A stretch of 64,000 bases of DNA from Planctomycetaceae bacterium (GCA_021732785.1 JAKFUG010000008.1:62001-126000); one strand, 5' to 3'. Positions 52,672 to 61,275 are shown, numbered from the stretch's first letter. The notes: generated from the letters alone by a model not told the origin. Program-made: numbers and translations.

Positions 52672-54702
52672 ATGATCCCCGATTCCTCACGCGCCGCCGA
52701 TTCGGACTCTCGGCGCGGACTGTGGCCGGCGTTGGTCGCCATCATCGTGGTCGCCGCGGTGATTCATGGCGTGCGCATCGCGCAGGCACCGTCGCTGCAA
52801 AGCGCGAACGATCGTTCCCGCTGGTGTACCGTCTGGTCGTTGATCGAACGGGGCACCTATCGAATCGATGAGATTCGTCAGCAACCCGGCTGGGATACGA
52901 TCGACCTCGTGCGTGTGGACGGTCACTTCTATTCCTCGAAGCCGCCGCTGATGTCGACGTGGGTCGCCGGAGTGACGTGGGCCGTGTGCCGCATCACCGG
53001 TTGGGCATTGCTCGATCATCCGCAAGGGGTGATGTCAACGACATTGTTGTTGGTCAATGGCGTCCCCTTCGTACTGATGTTGTGGCTGCTGGCGAGAATC
53101 CTGCAACACTCGCCGTTGTCACCGACCGCAGCAATAATCGTGCTGACATTCGCGGCGTTTGGCACATTATGGTCGCCGTTTCTCACCAGCTTGAACAACC
53201 ACACGGTGGCGGCGTGCGGCGCGTTTCTGGCCGGTGCGTGCTCGATCTGGGCGGCGGATTCGTTACCGAACGGTTACCGCAGCGGCATCTTCTTCGTGTG
53301 GGGGTTTGCCGCGAGTGCAATGGCGTGCCACGACTTGCCCGCGGGATTGATGACGCTCGTCTTTGCATGGCAGGCGTGTCGGATCGATTTCGGACGGGCG
53401 CTCATCTCCTTCGGTCTGGGAGCGGCGTTGCCGGTGATTGCCTTCTTCGGAACGAACGCGCTGGCCATGGGAACGTTGAAGCCGGCCTACAGTGGGTACG
53501 GTAGCGAAACCTACGTCTTCATCCACGAAGGCATCCCGAGTTACTGGGCCCAACCGCAGGGAGTCGACCGCAATCTCGATTCCCCATTGAGGTACGCTTT
53601 TCATTCCACGATTGGGCACCACGGGTTCCTGTCCCTCACACCGATGTGGCTCGTTGTCTTGTTCGGCGTGTGGCGCTACTCGCCGCACGTCCCCACGGTC
53701 CTGCGCAGCCTCGGTCGCGGTACCGTTGTCGTAACGGGGTTGCTGCTGGCGTTCTATTTGTCTCGCACCGAAAACTACAACTACGGCGGCGTGAGTTGCG
53801 GCTTGCGCTGGGCACTGGTGATGGTGCCGTTGTGGACGCTCGCGCTGATTCCCGCCCTCACCGATTGGCAACCGCGCTGGCCGTCTCTCACGGTGTTCGC
53901 CCTGCTGCTCGGCGGATCGGTTTACTCGGCGTGGGAACCGGGACTGAAGCCGTGGCAGCAGCCGTGGATCTGGAAGGCGATGGAACAATACGGCGGGATG
54001 ACGTATCGCGAAGCGCCCCCGCCGTGGGAGCAACCGCTTTACACCTGGTTCCCGCGCATTCCCACGCCGACGTCGCAGGAACCGCAACCGTGGGTGCAAT
54101 GGGAACACGACGGCGATCCGAACCGAACACTGCGATTGAAGTTGATCGGCGACGAAGTCGACGGCGGGAAAATCATCGCGGTGCTGGAAGTCACGGAAAC
54201 ATTTGCCCCCGGTGACGTCCGGACGCATGAGATTCGAATCGATCGCACCGCGTTTGATTCGGGACGTCCTCCCGGAGAGTTTCTGCGCTGGACGAACAAG
54301 AACGTCACGCCCGCCGAGCAACAGGCCGATCTCGCGTGGGTCCGCAGTTTGCCGCTGCTGAACGCCTACAGTCCGGGGCATGTGCGGTATCTGAAAACCG
54401 CGCTGCGGCCTGATGCCTTCGAATGCCAGCGGACGGCAGCGCAGGTACTCGTCACTTCCGAAGGCCAACCATCCCGCCGTTTTCGTACGGATGTGTGGTT
54501 GACTGCCGAGTTGCCCTTCGGCGTCGCCCGGCGGGATGTCTCCGTGAACGATCCCAGCAGCGGCGCGATTCTGCAGCAAGAATCGTGGATCGTCAGGGCC
54601 TGCTCGCCGCCGATTGCGGAGCATTCGCCGCTGACTGTGGAAATCATCCGCGCCCGCCAAGCGGAACCGGGCCAACCGATCCCCGGGATTCGCAGTCCAT
54701 AA
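52672..54702 (+). CDS. Polytopic membrane protein, GT-C glycosyltransferase-like
   Basis: 676 residues with about ten to twelve membrane helices between residue 20 and 425, then a ~250-residue extracytoplasmic beta-rich C-terminal domain. The first extracytoplasmic loop carries acidic and aromatic residues (IDEIRQQPGWDTIDLVRVDGHFYSSKPPLMSTW), similar to loops of PMT/ArnT-type GT-C enzymes that use polyprenyl-linked sugars, but the match is structural impression only. ATG at 52672. It follows the response regulator by 45 bp, which may be chance. The GT2 at 35289 and YfhO-like protein at 55559 belong to the same broad functional group. Confidence 0.62.
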   Translation: MIPDSSRAADSDSRRGLWPALVAIIVVAAVIHGVRIAQAPSLQSANDRSRWCTVWSLIERGTYRIDEIRQQPGWDTIDLVRVDGHFYSSKPPLMSTWVAGVTWAVCRITGWALLDHPQGVMSTTLLLVNGVPFVLMLWLLARILQHSPLSPTAAIIVLTFAAFGTLWSPFLTSLNNHTVAACGAFLAGACSIWAADSLPNGYRSGIFFVWGFAASAMACHDLPAGLMTLVFAWQACRIDFGRALISFGLGAALPVIAFFGTNALAMGTLKPAYSGYGSETYVFIHEGIPSYWAQPQGVDRNLDSPLRYAFHSTIGHHGFLSLTPMWLVVLFGVWRYSPHVPTVLRSLGRGTVVVTGLLLAFYLSRTENYNYGGVSCGLRWALVMVPLWTLALIPALTDWQPRWPSLTVFALLLGGSVYSAWEPGLKPWQQPWIWKAMEQYGGMTYREAPPPWEQPLYTWFPRIPTPTSQEPQPWVQWEHDGDPNRTLRLKLIGDEVDGGKIIAVLEVTETFAPGDVRTHEIRIDRTAFDSGRPPGEFLRWTNKNVTPAEQQADLAWVRSLPLLNAYSPGHVRYLKTALRPDAFECQRTAAQVLVTSEGQPSRRFRTDVWLTAELPFGVARRDVSVNDPSSGAILQQESWIVRACSPPIAEHSPLTVEIIRARQAEPGQPIPGIRSP

Positions 54703-54738
54703 CGTTTATCGATGTCGCCATTTTGGGTGAGGTGGTGC

Positions 54739-54978
54739 TCAGGCTATATCGGGGAAGGTTTGGCGCAAAAGTTCGATCAATTCTCTAGCAGCCTTTCCAT
54801 CGAATTGAATTGATTGGCTGACTTTATCAGAGATCTGACGTTCATCAGACCCAAGCGTGTCGATTTGAAAATAGCGTTGACCTGAATTCCCTTCTACAAC
54901 AGCATATAGGCATCGAGTCGGCTTGTGGACTGATGTCCGTTCTTTACGGCTTGACTCGAACGCAGTAACTAGGGCCAT
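54739..54978 (-). CDS. Small conserved-looking protein with GQRYFQIDTLGSDERQ motif
   Basis: 79 residues: MALVTAFESSRKERTSVHKPTRCLYAVVEGNSGQRYFQIDTLGSDERQISDKVSQSIQFDGKAARELIELLRQTFPDIA. The FQIDTxGSDxRxxxxKxSQxIQFD pattern is one I associate with a widespread family of small uncharacterised bacterial proteins; I do not know a function. ATG at 54978 has GGGAG 8 nt upstream. Single gene, convergent with the 52672 gene; no mobile features nearby. Confidence 0.72.
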   Translation of the reverse strand: MALVTAFESSRKERTSVHKPTRCLYAVVEGNSGQRYFQIDTLGSDERQISDKVSQSIQFDGKAARELIELLRQTFPDIA

Positions 54979-55035
54979 CTTCTAGCTCCCTTATGTCTGG
55001 TTCTCAACGTCGACATTCCGAGCACTCCGCGCAGC

Positions 55036-55063
55036 AAAAAACCGCGCCCGTTGCGGACGCGGT
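55036..55063 (-). terminator. Intrinsic terminator downstream of rpsN
   Basis: Read leftward: ACCGCGTCCGCAACGGGCGCGGT hairpin followed by six T residues. It starts 33 bp past the rpsN stop. Confidence 0.9.
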
Positions 55064-55095
55064 AATTCAATCGTTGTGATGCAGCGGTAACCGGG

Positions 55096-55365
55096 TTACC
55101 AACTGGCCTTCTTCATCCCCGGGATCAGGCCATCGAGGGCCATATCGCGGAGTTGATGACGGGCCAGTTTGAACTTGCGATAGACGCCCCGCGCCCGGCC
55201 GGTCAGGGCACACAGGCGACGCAAACGAACCGGGCTGGAGTTCCGCGGCAACTTATCGAGGCCGACGAGATCGCCTTTCGCTTTCAGTTCCGCGCGCTTC
55301 GCCGCATACTTCTTCACGAGCGCTTCGACGTGTTTCATGCGCCCGATGGTCGACTTCGTAGCCAT
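55096..55365 (-). CDS. rpsN: 30S ribosomal protein uS14, zinc-independent form
   Basis: 89-residue small-subunit protein: [31 protein letters not shown], then [51 protein letters not shown]. The [20 protein letters not shown] block is the uS14 core. No CxxC pairs, hence the Cys-minus form. It lies outside the usual ribosomal-protein operon, as single-gene unit with terminator at 55036. Start ATG at 55365; longer frame from 55395 has an unlike N-terminus. The bL31 at 1395 is also a zinc-free form. Confidence 0.96.
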   Translation of the reverse strand: MATKSTIGRMKHVEALVKKYAAKRAELKAKGDLVGLDKLPRNSSPVRLRRLCALTGRARGVYRKFKLARHQLRDMALDGLIPGMKKASW

Positions 55366-55558
55366 GCGTTCCAGTTTCCTGCAATTGCTCGACAACAGGG
55401 CGGTCTTCCACCCTCAATCCAGACCAGGAAGCATACGCCAATGTCGGCTTCCAAGTAAAGCGAACCCGCCGGTCCCTCTCTGATGAGATCGGCTACTTAA
55501 GCGGCCAATTTGATCGAGCGAATTGGAATTCATCCCATCTTTGCAGGAATTCTGCTCC

Positions 55559-57688
55559 GTGAATCGCCCGGAACCCAATACGCAGAAAAGACTTCTGCCG
55601 CTGCAAACCGTTTGGTGGTGGATCGGCGGCGTGGGGCTGACGTGGTTGTTCTGGGGCACGCTTTGGACTGGCGGGGGGCTCGTCGGCGGGGATGTTTACA
55701 GCTACTCGCTGCCGCAGAAAGCGTTTCTCGCCGACGGATTGCAGGCCGGCGTGATCCCGCTGTGGAACAATTTGACCGGGCATGGATACCCCGTTCTCGG
55801 GGAAAGTCAGACGGGAGCGCTCTACCCGCTGCATCTTTTGGTGTATTGCCTGTGGGATGTGGGCACCGGCTGGAATGTGGTCCTGATCGTGCATTACATC
55901 GCCGCGTTTGTGGCGATGGCGTGGTGTGCCCGCACGCTCGGCATCCTCGGACCGGGGTCGCTGCTGGCCGCAATGGTGTACGTCTACGGTTGGTTCCCGC
56001 CGCGGGCCTTTCTCGACTGGGCGATCCTCGGCGGCGTGTATCTGCCCCTGGTGATCGGGTCCATTGAACGCTTTCTGCAAACTGGCCGATCGCGCTATGC
56101 GGTGCTGATGAGTGCGTCCCTCGGCGTACAACTCCTCGGCGGGCATTATCAAATTGCGTTCCTCACGTGGCTGGTGAGCGGAGCGGACGTCGTTTTTCGA
56201 TGGCTACAACTTTCGATGCCATCCCGTGTGCCACTGGCTCCGCCAGTGTCTTCTTCTCTGATTGATGAAACACATCCATTTTCAGAAAGACACTGGCAGA
56301 GCCAGTGGCACACAAATCCAACGGCCATGCTCAGTCAATCTGTGCTGACTCTGAGCATCATGTTTCTATTCGGCGTCGCGCTGGCGGCTCCGCAGTTGGC
56401 CGCGTCGTGGGAGTTGAAAGGACGCAGCCAGCGGGCCATCGTCGGCGTGGACCATGATCCCGCGTACGGACACATTCCGCCCGGTTATCTCACACAGATC
56501 GTCGCCCCGTGGTTCTGGTACGCCGCCGATCTCGACATCGACGCGGCTCTGCAACGGATGCCGCTCGGTCAAATCGCTTCCGGCACCAACCGTGTGGAGG
56601 CCCACTGCTACTTCGGCCTCGTGCCGGTGCTGTTGCTCATTGCCGGGGGACTGCTCGCGCTCCGTCGCCGGGCGGTGACGGGGAACGATCTCTTCTGGGT
56701 CGCGGTGATCATTGCGTCATTGGCGTACGCCACCGGATGGTTGATGCCCGTATTGCAGGGACTGCCGGGGTTCAGCTATTTCCGCGGACCGGGGCGGGCG
56801 TCGCTACTGGCCACGTTCGCAGTCGCTGTTCTAACGGGGCGATTGCTTGATGCGCTCATTCAACAATTCGATTCACAAGGTCTGCGCCGCGGCTTGGTGA
56901 CGATCGTGCTGGTCGCCACGACGTGGGATTTGTGGTGGACGCCGACGACGGTGTCGTATGCCGTCGCGGTGACGCCTCCGCCGATTGCGTTTCGCGATGC
57001 GAGTCCGCTTCGAAAACTGTTGCTCACGGAACCCGGTCTCGTGCGGTTGTATGCACCGGGGGCCAATCTGCCGAATGTGCTGGGGGTGGCGTCGACGCCG
57101 GTGTATCTCGGTTTCGGGCCGCGCGAGTATTTCGACCCGCAATTTACGCTGCCGGAGACTGATCCGCCCGACTTTCACGCTTTCACGCCGACGCGATTGC
57201 AGTGGCTACTGGACGCTGGTGTGACGCATATTCTCAGTTTCGAGCCGCTCGAACGGCGCGGCTGGCCGGTCCATTTGATGTGGGCCGGTGTCGATCCGTT
57301 GCTCAACCGCGCCTGGGCCCGACCGGAACCGCTGTTTCTGTACCGCTTGAAAGACGCCCCCGGTCGGTTTCGCTGGGATGCTGTCGGAGCGGGTGCCATC
57401 ACGTTGAAAGAATACGGTCCGCACCGCATCACTGTGCGAGTCGCTGTCGCAACGGCCGGGCAACTGGTCCTGACCGATCTCGCCGATCTCAATTGGTTCG
57501 TCACCGTCGACGGGCAATCCGTGACGCCGAAGGCCTCGGGAATGTACCGCGCCGTGAGTCTCACGGAAGGCGACCACGAAGTGGTTTGGTCCTACCGTCC
57601 GCGTCGCGTATATTGGGGGTTCGCCGTCAGTGGAATTGCCGCGGTGTTGCTTGCGCTGATCCCGTTGTGGCGACGCCGTGGTTTGTAA
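55559..57688 (+). CDS. YfhO-like membrane protein with in-frame REP-pair insertion
   Basis: 709-residue protein with about a dozen membrane helices and a C-terminal extracytoplasmic domain. The first loop matches the YfhO family: GDVYSYSLPQKAFLADGLQAGVIPLWNNLTGHGYPVLGESQTGALYP. Family members are thought to glycosylate lipoteichoic acid or other surface polymers in Firmicutes; a role here is inference. Residues ~223-251 (RVPLAPPVSSSLIDETHPFSERHWQSQWHTN) are the translation of the REP pair at 56226-56313, in frame, lengthening a loop between helices. Start is GTG at 55559 (AGGA about 10 nt upstream), favoured over TTG at 55523. Confidence 0.82.
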   Translation: MNRPEPNTQKRLLPLQTVWWWIGGVGLTWLFWGTLWTGGGLVGGDVYSYSLPQKAFLADGLQAGVIPLWNNLTGHGYPVLGESQTGALYPLHLLVYCLWDVGTGWNVVLIVHYIAAFVAMAWCARTLGILGPGSLLAAMVYVYGWFPPRAFLDWAILGGVYLPLVIGSIERFLQTGRSRYAVLMSASLGVQLLGGHYQIAFLTWLVSGADVVFRWLQLSMPSRVPLAPPVSSSLIDETHPFSERHWQSQWHTNPTAMLSQSVLTLSIMFLFGVALAAPQLAASWELKGRSQRAIVGVDHDPAYGHIPPGYLTQIVAPWFWYAADLDIDAALQRMPLGQIASGTNRVEAHCYFGLVPVLLLIAGGLLALRRRAVTGNDLFWVAVIIASLAYATGWLMPVLQGLPGFSYFRGPGRASLLATFAVAVLTGRLLDALIQQFDSQGLRRGLVTIVLVATTWDLWWTPTTVSYAVAVTPPPIAFRDASPLRKLLLTEPGLVRLYAPGANLPNVLGVASTPVYLGFGPREYFDPQFTLPETDPPDFHAFTPTRLQWLLDAGVTHILSFEPLERRGWPVHLMWAGVDPLLNRAWARPEPLFLYRLKDAPGRFRWDAVGAGAITLKEYGPHRITVRVAVATAGQLVLTDLADLNWFVTVDGQSVTPKASGMYRAVSLTEGDHEVVWSYRPRRVYWGFAVSGIAAVLLALIPLWRRRGL
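56226..56313. repeat. REP-pair, family 1, copy 4, inside the YfhO-like gene
   Basis: Left unit GTGTGCCACTGGCTCCGCC (56226-56248) and inverted right unit (56291-56313), 42 bp apart, lying wholly within the coding frame of the membrane protein without a stop. The translation HWQSQWHT is that of the right arm. Confidence 0.92.
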
Positions 57689-57692
57689 CCGA

Positions 57693-57805
57693 AGCCCCTT
57701 CTCCCCCGTCCGCGGGAGAGAAGGGGATCGATCGGCCCGATGAGGGGGCCGTGTGTTTCAACACGCTCCCTCACCCTCACCCCCGCAGACGGGGGAGAGG
57801 GGACC
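57693..57805. repeat. CCCTCTCCCCC / GGGGGAGAGGG dispersed repeat, copy 2
   Basis: Outer CCCCTTCTCCCCCGTCCGC and GACGGGGGAGAGGGGACC arms with the middle GATGAGGGGGCC and CTCCCTCACCCTCACCCCC segments, the same module as at 22577 but shorter in the centre. It sits between the YfhO-like gene and the quinone oxidoreductase gene on the same strand. Confidence 0.85.
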
Positions 57806-57850
57806 AGAGTCTGTGTTCGCACGAAAAGTTCAGACAGGAGTTCTTGCCCC

Positions 57851-58855
57851 ATGAAGGCCGCGTTTATCCGCCAGGTTGGCGCTCCCAGCATCATTGAATA
57901 CGGGGAACTCCGGGATCCCACGCCGGGACCGCATGATGTGCTCGTTCGCGTCGGGGCCGTGGCGGTGAATCCCATCGATACCTACATCCGCGCCGGGATC
58001 GTTTCGATGGCCTCCAAGTTCCCCTACGTCATTGGCTGCGATGTCGCCGGGACCGTGGAAGCCGTCGGGGCCAGTGTTGCTCGCTTCCAGCGAGGCGACC
58101 GCGTGTGGGGGAGCAACCAGGGCTTGTTCGGCCGGCAGGGAACGTTTTCAGAACTCGCCGCCATTGATGAAAAATGGCTCTACAAGACGCCGGACAATCT
58201 CAGCGATGAAGCCGCTGCCGCCGGGGCCCTGGTCGGACTGACGGCCCATCTCGGCCTGTTCCTGCACAGTGGCTTGCGGGCCGGCGAAGTCGTGTTCGTC
58301 AACGGCGGGGGCGGCGGCGTCGGTTCTGCCGTCATTCAACTGGCGAAAGCCGCGGGAGCGAAAGTCATCGCCTCCGCCGGTCGCGAAGAAACCATGCGCC
58401 TCTGTCACGATCTTGGTGCCGACCTTGTTGTCAACTATCAGGATTCGCACCAGGACGACCAGATTCGCGCGTTCGCCATGCCCCACGGCGGCTTGCAGAT
58501 GTGGTGGGAAACGCAGCGGGAACCCTCCCTCGACCGGACCGTTTCCCTGATGGCACCACGGGGACGCATTGTGATTATGGCCGGTCGTCAGGCCCGCCCG
58601 GAGTTCCCCATCGGCCCGTTCTATGTGAAGGATCTCCGGCTCGTCGGTTTTGCGATGTTCAATGCGACCCCCGAAGAACAACGGACCGCCGCCGAAGATT
58701 TGAACCGTTACGCCACCGCGCAGAAGTGGAAGCCGCAAATCGGAGCGCGGTTCCCGTTCTCACAAGCGGTCGCCGCCCACGAACTCCAGGAAGCGAACAC
58801 GCTGCAAAAAGCGGGGAACCTGTTTGGAAAGATCGTGCTGACACCGGACGCGTAA
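57851..58855 (+). CDS. NADPH:quinone reductase-like (zinc-free medium-chain) oxidoreductase
   Basis: 334 residues of the QOR/MDR family. Seen: MKAAFIRQVGAPSIIEYGELRDPTPGPHDVLVRVGAVAVNPIDTYIRAG, GCDVAGTVEAVGASV, the NAD(P) motif GGGGGVGSAVIQLAKAAGAKVIASA and C-terminal FPFSQAVAAHELQEANTLQKAGNLFGKIVLTPD. No structural zinc cysteine cluster. Quinone or alkenal reduction with NADPH is family knowledge; the substrate is unknown. ATG at 57851, AGGAG 10 nt upstream. Preceded by the repeat at 57693 and followed by the REP pair at 58862. Confidence 0.92.
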   Translation: MKAAFIRQVGAPSIIEYGELRDPTPGPHDVLVRVGAVAVNPIDTYIRAGIVSMASKFPYVIGCDVAGTVEAVGASVARFQRGDRVWGSNQGLFGRQGTFSELAAIDEKWLYKTPDNLSDEAAAAGALVGLTAHLGLFLHSGLRAGEVVFVNGGGGGVGSAVIQLAKAAGAKVIASAGREETMRLCHDLGADLVVNYQDSHQDDQIRAFAMPHGGLQMWWETQREPSLDRTVSLMAPRGRIVIMAGRQARPEFPIGPFYVKDLRLVGFAMFNATPEEQRTAAEDLNRYATAQKWKPQIGARFPFSQAVAAHELQEANTLQKAGNLFGKIVLTPDA

Positions 58856-58861
58856 CGCATT

Positions 58862-58989
58862 CTCGTTCCCACGCTCTGCGTGGGAATGCGGGGCCGAGGT
58901 GCTCTGCGTCGAGTGAAATCCTCGTGTAAAGTTGACCGGCGACGCAGAGCGTTGCGACTGTACGTTCCCATGCGGAGCATGGGAACGAG
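58862..58989. repeat. REP pair of the CTCGTTCCCACGCTCTGCGT family
   Basis: Left hairpin CTCGTTCCCACGCTCTGCGT (58862-58889) and inverted right hairpin ending GCATGGGAACGAG (58963-58989), with a nested GCTCTGCGTCG / CGACGCAGAGC pair inside (around 58901 and 58940). Begins seven bases after the oxidoreductase stop, so may end that transcript. A further CTCGTTCCATGG fragment follows at about 58999. Confidence 0.88.
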
Positions 58990-59026
58990 TTCCGAATCCT
59001 CGTTCCATGGCGAGTGCGAACCGCGA

Positions 59027-60310
59027 ATGACTGTCCATCCCGAGGATCTCGATCGTTCCGCACTCACGGCTCGGCAGCAGGCGCTGTTGCAGGCGTTGCT
59101 GAACGAGTTGATCGCAACCAATCGCTTCTGGCAACCGCGATTGCAGGCGGCGGGATATCGGGCAAACCAAGCGTGGTCGATTGACGATCTGCGCCGGTTG
59201 CCGACGCTGAAAAAGTCCGAACTGGTCGCCGATCAAACCGCACTGCCGCCGTATGGCACGAACCTCACGCGGCCGCTTGCAGAGTACACGCGGCTGCATC
59301 AGACATCGGGCACCACCACCGGGCGGCCGCTCCGTTGGCTCGACACCCCGCGAAGTTGGTCCGCGTTAATGCAGGCCTGGCAGCAGACATACCGGTTGAT
59401 GAATCTGCGGCCGGAAGATCGCTGCTGTTTTCCGTTCTCGTTCGGTCCGTTCCTCGGCTTCTGGGCGGGCTTCGAAGCGGCGGTTTCGCAGGGCCGGTTC
59501 TGTGTCGCCGCCGGGGGCATGAGCAGCGAGGCCCGGCTGCAATTGATCGCCGAAAACGACATCACACTGCTGGGATGCACGCCGACGTATGCCCTGCGGC
59601 TCGCGGAAGTCGCGACGAAGGCAAACATCGACCTGCACGCGCTGAAAGTCCGCACGATTCTGGTGGCAGGCGAACCCGGGGGCAACGTCCCGGCGACACG
59701 GCAACAAATTGAAGCGGCGTGGAACGCACGCATCGTCGATCACTGGGGCATGTCCGAAATTGGTCCGTTGGGAATTGAAGCTGCGGAAACTCCCGGCTCG
59801 CTCACCATTCTTGAAACGGAATGTATCGCCGAGATTCTGCATCTCGATCGCGACGAAGCGGTGATGCCCGGTGAACTCGGCGAGCTGGTGATCACGACGC
59901 TCTCGCGCGTCGATATGCCCGTGCTGCGCTACCGCACCGGCGACCTGGTGCAGGCCGATCTGTCACCGGCCCCGTCGGGACGATGTTTGTTGCGGCTCGC
60001 CGGAGGCATTCGCAGTCGCGTCGATGACATGCTCGTCATCCGCGGCAACAACGTCTTTCCCGCGAGCATTGAAACCGTTGTGCGCGAGTTTCCGTCGATC
60101 GCCGAGTTCCGTATCGTGGTGACAACACAACGCGCGATGACGCATGTCCGGCTGGAAATTGAAACCGGCGATGCGAACACGGCGCAAGCGTTGACGCAGG
60201 CGATCAAAGACCGTCTCAACTTCCAACCGGAAGTCGTGCTCGTCGCCGCGGGGTCATTGCCGCGGTTCGAAATGAAAGCGCGACGTGTGGTGCGTGAGAC
60301 CGGAACCTGA
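59027..60310 (+). CDS. AMP-forming adenylating enzyme, phenylacetate-CoA ligase (PaaK)-like
   Basis: 427-residue ANL-superfamily enzyme of the PaaK branch, activating a carboxylate with ATP and usually CoA. Seen: LHQTSGTTTGRPLRW (phosphate-binding P-loop-like), FPFSFGPFLGFWAGFEAA, GCTPTYALRLAEVA, HWGMSEIGPLGIEA, VLRYRTGDLVQADL and DDMLVIRGNNVFPASIE. It is shorter than most AMP-ligases, as PaaK-type enzymes are. Substrate cannot be assigned. Start ATG at 59027, close to the REP pair, favoured because longer frames contain repeat translation. A convergent methyltransferase gene follows after 4 bp. Confidence 0.9.
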   Translation: MTVHPEDLDRSALTARQQALLQALLNELIATNRFWQPRLQAAGYRANQAWSIDDLRRLPTLKKSELVADQTALPPYGTNLTRPLAEYTRLHQTSGTTTGRPLRWLDTPRSWSALMQAWQQTYRLMNLRPEDRCCFPFSFGPFLGFWAGFEAAVSQGRFCVAAGGMSSEARLQLIAENDITLLGCTPTYALRLAEVATKANIDLHALKVRTILVAGEPGGNVPATRQQIEAAWNARIVDHWGMSEIGPLGIEAAETPGSLTILETECIAEILHLDRDEAVMPGELGELVITTLSRVDMPVLRYRTGDLVQADLSPAPSGRCLLRLAGGIRSRVDDMLVIRGNNVFPASIETVVREFPSIAEFRIVVTTQRAMTHVRLEIETGDANTAQALTQAIKDRLNFQPEVVLVAAGSLPRFEMKARRVVRETGT

Positions 60311-60314
60311 CGGA

Positions 60315-61076
60315 TTACGCCAACACCGCGCGAAAGCGCAGGCGAACGTAATCGACGATCCATTTCTCATCACGGAACAACCGGGGGCGCAATTCGTCCG
60401 CGATTTCGTCGAACATTTCGGTCCGTTCGGTCGGCGACATCCCCACCGTGAATCGCGGGGCGAACGTTTCCAGCCAACCGGTAATATCGCCCGGCAACGG
60501 GGTCGGCCTTGGAAAGAGAATGATCTCGTCCACGCGGAAACCGGCCCGTTCGAGTTTCCCGCGGTATTCGTCGACCGAAGGGTAATACCACGGGTTGACC
60601 GAAGCGAAATTGATGCCGCGCCGCTGCAAGGCGTTCTTCATCGCTGAGACGATGGAGATGACATTTCCTTCGCCGCCGAATTCGCCGACGAAACGCCCGC
60701 CCGGCTTGAGCGCCCGCGCGACCCCCGCCAGGACTTCATCCGGGCGCTGCATCCAATGGAGTGCCGCATTGCTGAAGACGGCGTCGAACTCTCCGTCGAA
60801 CGCGAGTTCGTGACCATCCACCACCAGCGCCCGCAAGCCGCGCCGCCGCGCCGCTTCGATTTGTCGCGGGCTGGCATCCACACCGATGACATTCACGCCG
60901 GTGGCGACCAGATCTTCGGTCAGCACCCCGTCGCCGCAACCGAGATCGAGAATCTGTTCGCCCGGTTGGGGGGACAACCAGTCCATCAACGATTTGCCAT
61001 AATCCGCGACGAATCGGGCGTGGCGCGCATAGGCGGCAGGGTCCCAGTCGGCGGTGGTCGAGGTTGCGTTTGTCAT
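60315..61076 (-). CDS. Class I SAM-dependent methyltransferase
   Basis: 253 residues, Rossmann-fold methyltransferase similar to trans-aconitate/UbiE-like enzymes. Seen: ILDLGCGDGVLTEDLV (motif I), VIGVDASPRQIEAARRRGL, LVVDGHELAFDGEFDAVFSNAALHWMQRPDEVLAGVARALKPGGRFVGEFGG, and a C-terminal FAPRFTVGMSPTERTEMFDEIADELRPRLF. Target unknown. Start ATG at 61076; an upstream frame to 61172 runs toward the perfect palindrome at 61185. Its stop is 4 bp from the PaaK-like stop. Confidence 0.92.
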   Translation of the reverse strand: MTNATSTTADWDPAAYARHARFVADYGKSLMDWLSPQPGEQILDLGCGDGVLTEDLVATGVNVIGVDASPRQIEAARRRGLRALVVDGHELAFDGEFDAVFSNAALHWMQRPDEVLAGVARALKPGGRFVGEFGGEGNVISIVSAMKNALQRRGINFASVNPWYYPSVDEYRGKLERAGFRVDEIILFPRPTPLPGDITGWLETFAPRFTVGMSPTERTEMFDEIADELRPRLFRDEKWIVDYVRLRFRAVLA

Positions 61077-61184
61077 GAATGGATCGTCTTTTTTGTGACC
61101 GACACCGTGGGAATCCCGAAGGTTCGCCTGCCACTGGCAATCCGGAATGCGACGGCAGCGATTTTCAGGCAAGGGGTCGAAAAC

Positions 61185-61255
61185 GTCGGGGCAGGGGCCC
61201 CGACCTATGAAAGTAAAACAAACCGAAAATCATAGGTCGGGGCCCCTGCCCCGAC
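61185..61255. repeat. Perfect 26-bp inverted repeat (GTCGGGGCAGGGGCCCCGAC core)
   Basis: Arms 61185-61210 and 61230-61255 are exact complements; loop of 19 nt, A-rich. Each arm also contains its own GGGGCCCC palindrome. It lies between two leftward genes, beginning 21 bp from the AsmA-like stop. It could stop that transcript, although no T-tract is seen. Confidence 0.92.
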
Positions 61256-61275
61256 TCTTCAAGCTGATTGACTAA

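Noticed and set aside
53263-54675. 470-codon minus-strand frame opposite the GT-C-like gene
   Set aside because: Arg/His-rich composition with no domain; the sense strand encodes a clear polytopic protein.
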